Source of the DNA: Pseudomonadota bacterium
Lineage (GTDB): Bacteria > Pseudomonadota > Alphaproteobacteria > Acetobacterales > Acetobacteraceae
Length of the DNA stretch: 64,000 bases
NCBI GenBank assembly: GCA_021798915.1
Contig: JAJZBM010000008.1
Location: 1-64,000, forward strand
Reading direction: 5' to 3'
The notes beneath the pieces are model-generated. The model worked only from the letters and a program-made list of their open reading frames with translations. It searched no databases and was not told where the DNA came from. The position numbers and the translations under genes are program-made. Below, piece by piece: positions 27,277 to 35,413 of the stretch. The stretch's first letter is position 1. Every line of letters starts with the position of its first letter.

Positions 27277-28076
27277 GACGGCACCTCCCGATCAGGCGGC
27301 AGAATTTCAGGCGTGAGGATCTCGGGGCGGACGCCGCGCCGCATCAGCCAATAGACCCCGGCGAGATCGACCAGGCCGACCAAGAGCCGGTCGAACGTGC
27401 CGTAATTCGAGCGCCCGGCGCGGCGCGGACGATGATTGACGGCGACGCTGACCACCCGCCCGCCGACGCGGCGAAACAGCGCCGGCAGAAACCGGTGCAT
27501 ATGGTCAAAGCGCGGCAGATCGAGAAAAGCGGCGCGGCGAAACAGCTTCAGCCCGCAGCCGGTATCCGGCGTCGCATCGCCGAGCAGGGCAGCGCGGACG
27601 CGATTGGCAAGCCACGAGGCCACGCGTTTTTGCCAACCATCCCGCCGCGCTTTCCGCCATCCGGTGATCAGCACCGGCGCGCCGTTACCCTCCTCGGTCA
27701 GGGCACACTCAAAAAGACGCCGAATATCGGCGGGATCGTTCTGGCCGTCGCCGTCCAGGGTTGCGATCCAATCGCCGGCGGCAGCGGTGATGCCGGTCGC
27801 GATCGCCGCACTCTGCCCGCAGGCGACACGATGGCGGCGCCAGCGGAGGGGCGTCCCAGGCAGCCGGGCCGCCTCGGCGAGGCGCTTCGGCGTCTCATCC
27901 GCGCTGCCGTCATCGACATAGAGGATTTCCGTGCCGGCCCCATGCCGCGCGCCCAGTTCGGCGAGAACGGCCCGCAATTCGCCGACCAGCGGCAGAATAT
28001 TCGGCGCCTCGTTCCTGACCGGCACGACGGCGGAGAGCAAAACGCTTGGCAACAGGGCGGGAACGGGGCCTGGCAT
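27273..28076 (-). CDS. Family 2 glycosyltransferase, dolichyl-phosphate-mannose synthase-like
   Basis: 267 residues from ATG 28076. GT2 motifs: VVPVRNEAPNI, YVDDGSADET, GQSAAIATGI, and the metal-binding TLDGDGQNDPADI. These match the DPM1/ArnC group, which moves a sugar from a nucleotide to a polyprenyl phosphate on the cytosolic membrane face. A hydrophobic stretch near the C-terminus (LLVGLVDLAGVYWLM) may anchor it. First gene of the five-gene minus run; divergent from the ELM1-like gene. Confidence 0.88.
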   Translation of the reverse strand: MPGPVPALLPSVLLSAVVPVRNEAPNILPLVGELRAVLAELGARHGAGTEILYVDDGSADETPKRLAEAARLPGTPLRWRRHRVACGQSAAIATGITAAAGDWIATLDGDGQNDPADIRRLFECALTEEGNGAPVLITGWRKARRDGWQKRVASWLANRVRAALLGDATPDTGCGLKLFRRAAFLDLPRFDHMHRFLPALFRRVGGRVVSVAVNHRPRRAGRSNYGTFDRLLVGLVDLAGVYWLMRRGVRPEILTPEILPPDREVPS

Positions 28077-28158
28077 CGTCGTCGCTGGCGGTAGCACCGG
28101 GAAAGACCGCCGGCAAGCCGGTTGACCGAGGGAACACGGCCGGGCAAACCCGCGCGCC

Positions 28159-29124
28159 ATGACCCGCACCCAGCCGGCTTCGCCGCCATCATCCTGGATC
28201 CTGAGTGAATCCTATGCCGGGCTGATGGCCCAGGCGCGGGGATTGGCCGAAGCCGCCGCACTCACCCCGGAAAGCCGCATCCTCACGCCGCGCGCGCCCT
28301 GGCGCTTCGTCACCGCGCGGCTATGGCCGGCGCCGCTCGCCGCCGTCGGCGATACCATCGCCGGGCCACTCCCGGAAATCGTGATCGGCTGCGGGGGCGT
28401 CGGCGCGGTCATCGGCGCGACCCTCCGCCGCCGCCATGGCGTGCGCGCGGTGCAAATCCAGCACCCGCGCATGGACCCGCGCCGCTTCGACGTCATTCTC
28501 GTCGCGAGTCACGATGACCTCACCGGCCCCAACGTCATCGTCACACGGACCGCGCTGCATGGCGTGACGCCGGCAAGGCTCGCCGCGGCGGCGGCGATCT
28601 GGCGGCCGCGTCTTGCCCATCTGCCCCGCCCGCTGATCGCGGTTCTGGTCGGTGGCTCGAACGGGCGGTTTCGCCTCGGCGCCCTGGAAGCCGAGGCGCT
28701 TGGCGTCCGGCTCGCGGCCCTCGCCGCCGACGGCGCCGGAATCGCCGTGACCCCGTCGCGCCGCACCTCGCGCGCGGCGCAAATGGCGCTCGCGCAGGCC
28801 CTCGCCCGGCCGCGTGACGCCGGCGCCGCCTATCTCTGGGATGGCAGTGGTGAAAATCCCTATTTCGGCCTGCTCGCCCTCGCCGACGTGATCATCGCGA
28901 CCGAAGATAGCGTCTCGATGATGTCGGAGGCGGCGGCAACCACGGCGCCGCTGCTGATTGCCCGCCTGCCCGGCCATTCGCGGCGCATCCGCGATTTCAG
29001 CGCCGATTTGGTCGCCAGCGGGCGGGCGCGCGATTTCACCGGCCGGCTGGAGGTTTGGCCGACCGCCCCGATCGATGATACAGAAGCGGCCGCGACCGAG
29101 CTGCGCCGGCGGCTCGGCTACTGA
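28159..29124 (+). CDS. ELM1 / DUF1022-family protein
   Basis: 321 residues. The family pattern is clear: WILSESYAGLMAQARGLAEA at the start, VIGCGG, QIQHPRMDP, VILVASHDDL, VLVGGSNGRF, and TEDSVSMMSEAA near the end. The name comes from plant mitochondrial fission ELM1, while the fold is glycosyltransferase-B-like; bacterial members are uncharacterised and lie near envelope genes, as here. Confidence 0.88.
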   Translation: MTRTQPASPPSSWILSESYAGLMAQARGLAEAAALTPESRILTPRAPWRFVTARLWPAPLAAVGDTIAGPLPEIVIGCGGVGAVIGATLRRRHGVRAVQIQHPRMDPRRFDVILVASHDDLTGPNVIVTRTALHGVTPARLAAAAAIWRPRLAHLPRPLIAVLVGGSNGRFRLGALEAEALGVRLAALAADGAGIAVTPSRRTSRAAQMALAQALARPRDAGAAYLWDGSGENPYFGLLALADVIIATEDSVSMMSEAAATTAPLLIARLPGHSRRIRDFSADLVASGRARDFTGRLEVWPTAPIDDTEAAATELRRRLGY

Positions 29125-29179
29125 TCGCTGCCGGCCGGAAAATGCTGTGGATTTTTGTCGTAAGGAAGAAAAAAGGGTT

Positions 29180-29314
29180 GTTCTTTTTTGAAAAAAAGAA
29201 CCAAAAAACTTTTATCCGTTTGGCAGTGCCTGCGGCACTGCCATTCCGAGGAAAATTGCCCCTCCGAGGGGAACGGGAAAAGTCTTTTTGCTTCTTTTTC
29301 TTCAGAAAAAGAAG
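29180..29314. repeat. Composite dispersed hairpin element (types 1 and 2)
   Basis: Three hairpins in a row: type 2 (GTTCTTTTTT / AAAAAAGAAC) at 29180-29201 followed by CAAAAAACTTTTATCC; a GC hairpin (GGCAGTGCC TGC GGCACTGCC) at 29222-29242; and type 1 at 29291-29314, which with its left flank (29281-29314) is identical to 58377-58410 and to the complement of 3220-3253. It fills most of the 220-bp gap before the next gene. Confidence 0.85.
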
Positions 29315-29344
29315 GTTTTCTTTCCTGTCAACCGAGAGGCTGTG

Positions 29345-31264
29345 ATGCTCGCGATCGAGACTTTCGACCAGCGCCAGGGCGGCAACGTGCTGTACAAAGC
29401 GCTCTCGCACCCGCTCGCCGCGGCGGCTCTCGGCGCGCTCACGGCGCGGCTCCGCCCGCTCGCCCCGATCGCGCTGTTCGACCCCGATGGCATCGCCCCC
29501 GCACTCCTCGCCCTGGCCCCGGATCTGCCGCCGATCGGCGAGGTGTATGTCCAGGACGCGCGGGCGATCGGGCGCGAGATCGCTGGCCTGCCCGCCCGCC
29601 CGCTCACTGAGCTGCCACAGAGCGCCGCCGGCGCGCTGCTGATCGCGGCATTCGATGCCGACCGGATCGTCGCGCGCCTCGCGCCCTTGCTCCCGGCCGG
29701 CGTGGAATGCCTCTCGCTCGACGCCATCCGCCTGCCGCGCGAGCTGCTGACGGTCCCCGAGCGCTATGCCGAGCGGCGCAATTTCGCGACCAATTTCGCC
29801 TTTTTTCGCGACCAGGATGGGCTTTCGACGCGCCTCGTCTCGGCCAATTACTGGTCCGGCTACGGCGCCGGCGCGGTCCGGCTGTGGCTTCGCCTGTTCG
29901 CAGCCGATGGCAGCGTGCTCGCCACCTGGGAAGAGGCCCTGCCTTCCGGCGCCGGCGGCTTCGCGCTCGACAGCCGGGCCATTCGCGCCCGCTTCGGGCT
30001 GCCGCCATTCACCGGCCAGCTCTTCCTCCACGTCATCGGCGCCGCCGGGCATGACGTGGTCAAATACGCGCTCGATACCTTCCCGACCGACACGAGCGGC
30101 GCAACCGCGAGCCTCTCCTGCACCCATGACGCCAATGCCTGGCCGTCGGAGCGCTATGCCGGTCTCCCGGCGCCGCGCGCCGATGAGCGGGTGATCCTCT
30201 GGGTGCAGAACAGCCACGCCGTCACCATTCCGGCCGGCGCGATCGCCCTCGACCGCATGGGCGCGGAGCGGCCGGTGGCGTTTTCCCGCCCGATCGCCCC
30301 GTTCGCGACCGAGGCACTCGATGTCGCAGCGCTTCTGCCCGGCGTTCACTGGCCGGCGCAGATCGAGGTTCGCGCCGGGCGCCATGTCGTACGGCCGCGC
30401 TATGAGGTGGTGCGGGCCGGACGCACGCGGATCGCCCATGTCAATGTCGAGCGTGCCGATCTCGCCCCCGATCCCGCCCTTCGCACACTTGCGGCACCGC
30501 TCGGACGTGGCTTTCTGCTGCCGTTTCCGATCCTGCCGCGGCGGCGTTTTGCGACCATCGTGCAGCCGACACCGATGGCGACGACCGAAACCACCTTGCC
30601 GCTCCGTCTCGATCTCTTCGACCCCGAAGGACGCCCTGCCGGCAGCCATTTCCTCGGCTGTCTTGCGCGCGATCACGATATCGCCCTCGATCTCGACAAT
30701 ATTCTCGCCCCCGACGCCCTGCCCGAGGGCGGGCATGGCGAACTGGTCTATGATTTTCGCGCCGGTGGCGACGGCAATGGCTGGCTGCACGCGCTGTTCC
30801 GCTATGCCGACCGCGAAACCCGGCACGAGGCGGAATCGAGTTTCGGCGGTCATATCTTCAACACCCTCATGACCTACCGCGACGAGCCGCAATCCTATAA
30901 CGGCAAGCCGCCGGGGCTTTCGACACGGCTGTTCCTCCGCCTCGGCGGGGGCGGGGGCGAGGGCGGGCGGCAGAGTTTCACCTGCCTCATCTACCCCACC
31001 TCAGCGCCGTGGCACCCGCATTCGGCAACGAGCCTGCTGCTTCATGACGCAGGTGGCGCGGTGATCGCGGAGACGCATCTCGCCATCGCCGGCTCGGGCT
31101 CGGCGCTGATCCGCCCGCGCGACGTGTTCGGCCCGGATCGCCTCGCCCGCGCCGGGGCGAACGGCTATGTCCTGGTGCGTGATACCACCTGCCGCCTGTT
31201 CGGCTATCACGGCTTGATGGACGCAGCCGGCGGGTTCTCCCTCGATCATATGTTTGGTTTCTGA
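29345..31264 (+). CDS. Large protein of unknown function
   Basis: 639 residues, not recognised. The first 125 residues alternate strands and helices rich in Ala/Leu (Rossmann-like look). Then a segment with NFATNFAFFRDQDGLSTRLV and several beta-rich stretches follows; FGGHIFNTLMTYRDEPQSYN near residue 505 and YGFHG-like CRLFGYHGLMDAAGG near the end look conserved. There is no signal peptide or membrane helix. The ATG at 29345 (after GTG 29342) has GAGAGG upstream. A GntR regulator starts 11 bp later and is probably co-transcribed. Confidence 0.8.
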   Translation: MLAIETFDQRQGGNVLYKALSHPLAAAALGALTARLRPLAPIALFDPDGIAPALLALAPDLPPIGEVYVQDARAIGREIAGLPARPLTELPQSAAGALLIAAFDADRIVARLAPLLPAGVECLSLDAIRLPRELLTVPERYAERRNFATNFAFFRDQDGLSTRLVSANYWSGYGAGAVRLWLRLFAADGSVLATWEEALPSGAGGFALDSRAIRARFGLPPFTGQLFLHVIGAAGHDVVKYALDTFPTDTSGATASLSCTHDANAWPSERYAGLPAPRADERVILWVQNSHAVTIPAGAIALDRMGAERPVAFSRPIAPFATEALDVAALLPGVHWPAQIEVRAGRHVVRPRYEVVRAGRTRIAHVNVERADLAPDPALRTLAAPLGRGFLLPFPILPRRRFATIVQPTPMATTETTLPLRLDLFDPEGRPAGSHFLGCLARDHDIALDLDNILAPDALPEGGHGELVYDFRAGGDGNGWLHALFRYADRETRHEAESSFGGHIFNTLMTYRDEPQSYNGKPPGLSTRLFLRLGGGGGEGGRQSFTCLIYPTSAPWHPHSATSLLLHDAGGAVIAETHLAIAGSGSALIRPRDVFGPDRLARAGANGYVLVRDTTCRLFGYHGLMDAAGGFSLDHMFGF

Positions 31265-31275
31265 GAGCGCCGAAG

Positions 31276-31959
31276 ATGACAACCGGCGATCAACCGCCTC
31301 CCCCCGCGTCTGGCGTAGCCGCGAGAGAAGCCTGCTCTCTGACCGAGCGCGCCTGGCGCATCCTCGAGGAAGACATCGCGATGCTGCGTCTTGCGCCCGG
31401 CGCGACGCTTTCCGAGGCGGTTCTGAGCCAACGCTGCGGGCTTGGCCGCACACCGGTGCGCGAGGCATTGCAGCGCCTCGCGCGCGAGGGGCTGGTCCGG
31501 GTGCTGCCGCGCCGCGGCATCGTCGTCACCGAAATCGACATTCCCCGGCAATTGCGGCTCCTCGCCGTTCGCCGCGAGATCGAGCGCCTGCTCGCCCGCA
31601 CCGCCGCAACCGAGGCGAGCCCCGCCCAGCGCGCGCGCTTCGCCGAGATCGCCGCCGGTATGGAAACGGCCGCCGCCAGCAACGACGATACCGCTTTCAT
31701 GCGCTTGGACCGCGCCTTCAACCTCCTGCTTCTGGAAAGCGCGAGCAACGAGTTCGCCACCGGCGCGATGACGCTGATGAACGGGCTTTCGCGGCGCTTC
31801 TGGTACATGCATTACCGCGAGGTCGCCGATCTCGCCCGCACCGCCCGCCTGCATGCCGCCGTCGCCCGCGCCGTCGCCGCCGGCGCAGCAGAGGCGGCGG
31901 CGCAAGCCTCCGACGCGCTGGTCGATTACATCGCGGAATTCGCCCGCGCCGCCGGATAG
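31276..31959 (+). CDS. GntR-family regulator, FadR/FCD type
   Basis: 227 residues. An N-terminal winged helix has LSQRCGLGRTPVREALQRLA followed by VRVLPRRGIVVTEI, and the C-terminal helical FCD domain is the ligand-binding part. FCD members sense small acids such as acyl-CoAs, lactate or glycolate; the effector here is unknown. Its 3' end overlaps that of the opposite-strand FkbM gene by 34 bp. Confidence 0.9.
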   Translation: MTTGDQPPPPASGVAAREACSLTERAWRILEEDIAMLRLAPGATLSEAVLSQRCGLGRTPVREALQRLAREGLVRVLPRRGIVVTEIDIPRQLRLLAVRREIERLLARTAATEASPAQRARFAEIAAGMETAAASNDDTAFMRLDRAFNLLLLESASNEFATGAMTLMNGLSRRFWYMHYREVADLARTARLHAAVARAVAAGAAEAAAQASDALVDYIAEFARAAG

Positions 31960-32870
31960 CGCGCCATATCGGGAAAACGAAGGGCGGCGATCAGGTCGGC
32001 GCGCTCGGCGCGGCAGGCGATGTAATTGGGGCCGAGGAAATCCTCATCCGCAAGGTCGTAATCCTTGAAAATCACGCCTTCGGGATAGAGTTTCCCGACG
32101 ACAAACCCACGTTCTGTGAAAAATTTATAATAATCCTCAAGAAAATCACGGGTCTTGAGGTTGATTTCGCCATATTCGAACTGCACGAGGTCGATCGCCT
32201 GGCGGGTGAAAGCCGCCTCGAAACCACGCAAAACCGAAAATTCTGCGCCTTCGACATCGATTTTCAAAAAATCGACACGGCTGATCCCGTGCTCATCCAA
32301 AAAACCATCGCCGGTGGTGATGCGGGCCGCGACCTCCTCGATCGTCTGGCGGCCATTCGCGTCGGCCGAGATCACGACCGCGTCGCGGAGCGTGCTGTTC
32401 GCGGTGTTGTCTCTGGGGGAGACGTAAACCGTGATCGCCCCGTCATGATCGCCGAGGCCGAAGGGATGGATGGCGAGGCGCGCGCCGAAGGGGGCTGCGT
32501 TACCGGTGAGGGTCGCCGCGGTCGCCGGGGTGATCTCGAAGGCATGGATACGCGCCTCCGGCAGCACGCGGGCGGCGGCAAGCGACCAGTCGCCGATATT
32601 CGCCCCGACATCGAACAAGACGCCGGGCCGGAATGGCGCCAGCGCCGCGAGCAGCGCCGTCTCGCCATTGCGATCGACATCGTATTGTCGGTTTTTCCAC
32701 GCCTCGATACTTTGCTGCGCGAATTCGGCGAATGCGCGCGCGTGGGGATCGCTTCGGTCCCGCATCATCCATCGTGCGAGCCACGCCCGGTTCTCCGGCC
32801 CCATCCTTTCCAACAGGCGGGTGAGCAGGCGGATTTGAATGTCTGCGGCAATTCTGGTGAAATTAGGCAT
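31926..32870 (-). CDS. FkbM-family SAM methyltransferase
   Basis: 314 residues from ATG 32870. Core motifs: FDVGANIGDWSLAAARVLPE, AFEITPATA, and VDFLKIDVEGAEFSVLRGF, as in FkbM sugar O-methyltransferases. It probably methylates a glycan made nearby. The start codon shares the palindrome CATG with the start of the divergent glycosyltransferase gene, leaving no intergenic DNA. Confidence 0.88.
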   Translation of the reverse strand: MPNFTRIAADIQIRLLTRLLERMGPENRAWLARWMMRDRSDPHARAFAEFAQQSIEAWKNRQYDVDRNGETALLAALAPFRPGVLFDVGANIGDWSLAAARVLPEARIHAFEITPATAATLTGNAAPFGARLAIHPFGLGDHDGAITVYVSPRDNTANSTLRDAVVISADANGRQTIEEVAARITTGDGFLDEHGISRVDFLKIDVEGAEFSVLRGFEAAFTRQAIDLVQFEYGEINLKTRDFLEDYYKFFTERGFVVGKLYPEGVIFKDYDLADEDFLGPNYIACRAERADLIAALRFPDMARYPAARANSAM

Positions 32871-33906
32871 GAGCAGCGCTGTTCCCGACCATGGCGTTCC
32901 CGACCGCACGACGCTTTCCATCGGGGTCGTCGTGCCGAGCTATAATCGTGCCGGCTTTCTTCCGGAAACCCTCGATGCCATTCTCGGCCAAACACGGCCG
33001 CCGGATGAGATCGTCGTCGTCGATGACGGCTCGAGTGATGACACGCCTTCCGTGCTCGCCCGCTACGCGCCGCGGGTCAAGGCGCTGCGGATCGCGAATT
33101 CCGGCGATCTGGTGGCGCGCAATACCGGGGTTGCGGCGCTCGCGACCGATCTCGTCGCGTTTTGCGACAGCGACGATCTCTGGCGGGACGGCTATCTCGC
33201 GGCGATGGAGCGGCTGTGGCAGGCGGAGCCGCGCACCCGCGCCGCTTACGGCGATTTCGTCATCGTTCGCGATGGCGTCTGGGAAGAGACCAGCAAATTC
33301 GCGCAGGCACCGCCCGGTTTCTGGGAGGGTCTCCGCCCGCTCGGCCCGGAAAGCGGCGCATTCGAGATCGGCGTGTTCGACACCCCGATCGTTCCGCGCC
33401 TGATCGCCTATCAGCCGTTTTTCCCCTCCGCCATGGTCGTCGCGCGGCGGTTTTTCCGCGAGGCCGGCGGCTGGGACGAGGCGGTGAGCCGCACCGTCGG
33501 CACGGATTTCGCGACAGCTTTGAGAATTGCCGAACACGCGCCGCTCGGCGTGGTGCGCGCGCCACTGGTCGGCATCCGGAAACACGGCGATAATTACTCC
33601 GCCGATGTGCAAAAAATGAATCTTGGCGATGCAACCGTGCTCGAACACGTGCTGCGCACCCGCCCGAGCCTTGCCCCGCACGCGGCGCTGATCCAAGCGA
33701 GCATCGCGCGGCGGCGGCGCGACGCATTGGAGACCGCGTTCGCGCGTGGCGATTTCGCCGCCGTGCGGGCGATCCACGCCCTGCTGCCGGTGGCCGAGCG
33801 GGGGGGGAAAATCACCGTCAAGCATGCCGTCGCGACGCTTCCCACGCCGCTCGCCAAACCCCTCGCCGCCGTCCTGCGCGCCGCCGGCTCCGCCCGCGCG
33901 CGATAG
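32869..33906 (+). CDS. Family 2 glycosyltransferase
   Basis: 345 residues. GT2/GT-A motifs: VVVPSYNRAGFLPETLDAIL, VVVDDGSSDDTP and the DXD-type FCDSDDLWRDG. A second part with PSAMVVARRFFREAGGWDE is the usual acceptor region. It makes part of a surface glycan. The ATG at 32869 shares CATG with the divergent FkbM gene; an upstream ATG at 32839 would overlap that gene further. Confidence 0.88.
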   Translation: MSSAVPDHGVPDRTTLSIGVVVPSYNRAGFLPETLDAILGQTRPPDEIVVVDDGSSDDTPSVLARYAPRVKALRIANSGDLVARNTGVAALATDLVAFCDSDDLWRDGYLAAMERLWQAEPRTRAAYGDFVIVRDGVWEETSKFAQAPPGFWEGLRPLGPESGAFEIGVFDTPIVPRLIAYQPFFPSAMVVARRFFREAGGWDEAVSRTVGTDFATALRIAEHAPLGVVRAPLVGIRKHGDNYSADVQKMNLGDATVLEHVLRTRPSLAPHAALIQASIARRRRDALETAFARGDFAAVRAIHALLPVAERGGKITVKHAVATLPTPLAKPLAAVLRAAGSARAR

Positions 33907-33916
33907 GGTCACCGTT

Positions 33917-35413
33917 TCACCGTGCCGCCGAGGCCGCTGCGAGATTGGCGGTGAGATCGGGGGTCGCGGCGAGGAAGGCGCGGAGCCGCGCCGCCGCCGC
34001 GTCCTCGCCCATCGCGCGGACCGGCGCCAGCACCGCGATCAGCGGCACGCCGGAACCGCCACGCAGGCTGCGCAGCCCCTGACGCAGGCGGAGTCCAACC
34101 CCCGGCCCGGCGCGTTCCCCGGCGATCCAGAGCGCAGCAGTGGTGAGGCGAAACGGCGCTTCCGTCTCCGCCCGTGTTGCGATCAGTCGCCAGGGTTTTG
34201 CCGGGAGCGGCGAGATCACCGCATCATCCGCGCCCGCCTCCCCGGTCAGAACCCGCATCACCCGCAACACCAGGCCAGGCTCGGTCCGCGCCGGCAAGGC
34301 GACGAGCGTGAGGCGAATTTCCCCCCCGGCGCAGAGAAAGCCAAGCGTTGCGCCGTTCGCCGCGACCAGCAGCGCCGGCCGGGCTTCATCGGGCGTGGCG
34401 CTGCAGCCCGTCGGCGCGGCGAAGGCAAATCGCACGCCTTCCGCCGCCGCTATCCGGTCGAGCGCCAGGGCAGCGAGCGGCGCGGCAAGGGCGAGCAGGC
34501 CGAGCGCGACCCCAGGCCAGATCACCCACCCCCGCGCCGGTTCAGACGCGGCCGGCGCAACCCCGCCAGCGATCGGTTCGCGGAACGGCAGCCCGCCGAG
34601 GATCAGAACGAACGTGACGAAGGCGAAAAACCCCCAGCCATAGATGAGATGATCGGCGGTCGCGGCGCGAGCGCTGCCGATGACATGGCCGAGCACGACG
34701 ATGCCGAGCGCGCGCATTCCGTTCGCCAGCACCGGGACGATCAGGGAGGCGAGCACGAAAACCACCCGTCGCCCGGTGCGCCGATACATCACCCCGGCAT
34801 AGAGCACGCCGAAGGCGAGCGAGGCGATCAGGAAGCGGAGTCCGGCGCAGGCTTCCGCGACGTAGAATTTCCCCTCCGGGATCTCGACCGAGAACCCGTC
34901 GGAAAAAAAGGGAATGCCGAGCAGCGTCAGACCGTGATCGATGAAGCCGAGCGTGAAATTCTGCAGCGCCGGCACCAGAAACCCACCGAACGGTACCAGG
35001 AAAAACAGATAGAGCGCCGGCCAGAGCAGGCGGCGATAAAAATCCCACCCGAGAACGGCGAGCAACAACACCTGCACCAGCGCCATCGCCGCGAGCTGCC
35101 GCCCCTCCATGACGCCGAGACGTTCGGCGACGAACCACATCCCCGCCAGCGGCAAGGCGGCGAGGAGAACAAGCAGAGTTGGGCGCGCCATCGCTCCGAT
35201 CAGCAACATGCGCCGCTCCCAAAGCAGCCAGAACGCGATCGGCAGCACCAGGAAACCGTGATTATAGGCGGTGGAATCCCACCAGGTGGTGACCGCGGCC
35301 TCGCCCTCGCGGTAAAACGCGAGCGCGAGCAGGACGAGACCAGCCGCCAATGCCGGCGCCGCCGGGCGGAATCCGGCCCACCACATGGGCGGCGACATCG
35401 AGCGCTGTTTCAT
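33917..35413 (-). CDS. xrtA: Exosortase A with C-terminal EpsI-like domain
   Basis: 498 residues. About eight membrane helices carry the exosortase triad: Cys189 (VAEACAGLRF), Arg234 (LANGMRALG) and His255 (ADHLIYGW). The signature SAYNHGF-type motif is at 48-53. After about residue 290 a soluble region resembles the EpsI (DUF3485) family, which elsewhere is a separate gene. XrtA is a transpeptidase-like enzyme of the inner membrane that processes PEP-CTERM proteins during export and attachment to polysaccharide. It overlaps the preceding glycosyltransferase gene by 4 bp. Confidence 0.93.
   Translation of the reverse strand: MKQRSMSPPMWWAGFRPAAPALAAGLVLLALAFYREGEAAVTTWWDSTAYNHGFLVLPIAFWLLWERRMLLIGAMARPTLLVLLAALPLAGMWFVAERLGVMEGRQLAAMALVQVLLLAVLGWDFYRRLLWPALYLFFLVPFGGFLVPALQNFTLGFIDHGLTLLGIPFFSDGFSVEIPEGKFYVAEACAGLRFLIASLAFGVLYAGVMYRRTGRRVVFVLASLIVPVLANGMRALGIVVLGHVIGSARAATADHLIYGWGFFAFVTFVLILGGLPFREPIAGGVAPAASEPARGWVIWPGVALGLLALAAPLAALALDRIAAAEGVRFAFAAPTGCSATPDEARPALLVAANGATLGFLCAGGEIRLTLVALPARTEPGLVLRVMRVLTGEAGADDAVISPLPAKPWRLIATRAETEAPFRLTTAALWIAGERAGPGVGLRLRQGLRSLRGGSGVPLIAVLAPVRAMGEDAAAARLRAFLAATPDLTANLAAASAAR

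Noticed and set aside
29036-30892. Open frame of 618 codons on the minus strand opposite the unknown 639-residue gene
   Set aside because: The plus-strand frame has a ribosome site, ordered hydrophobic/strand pattern and a coupled regulator; the minus frame runs through the repeat module and looks random.
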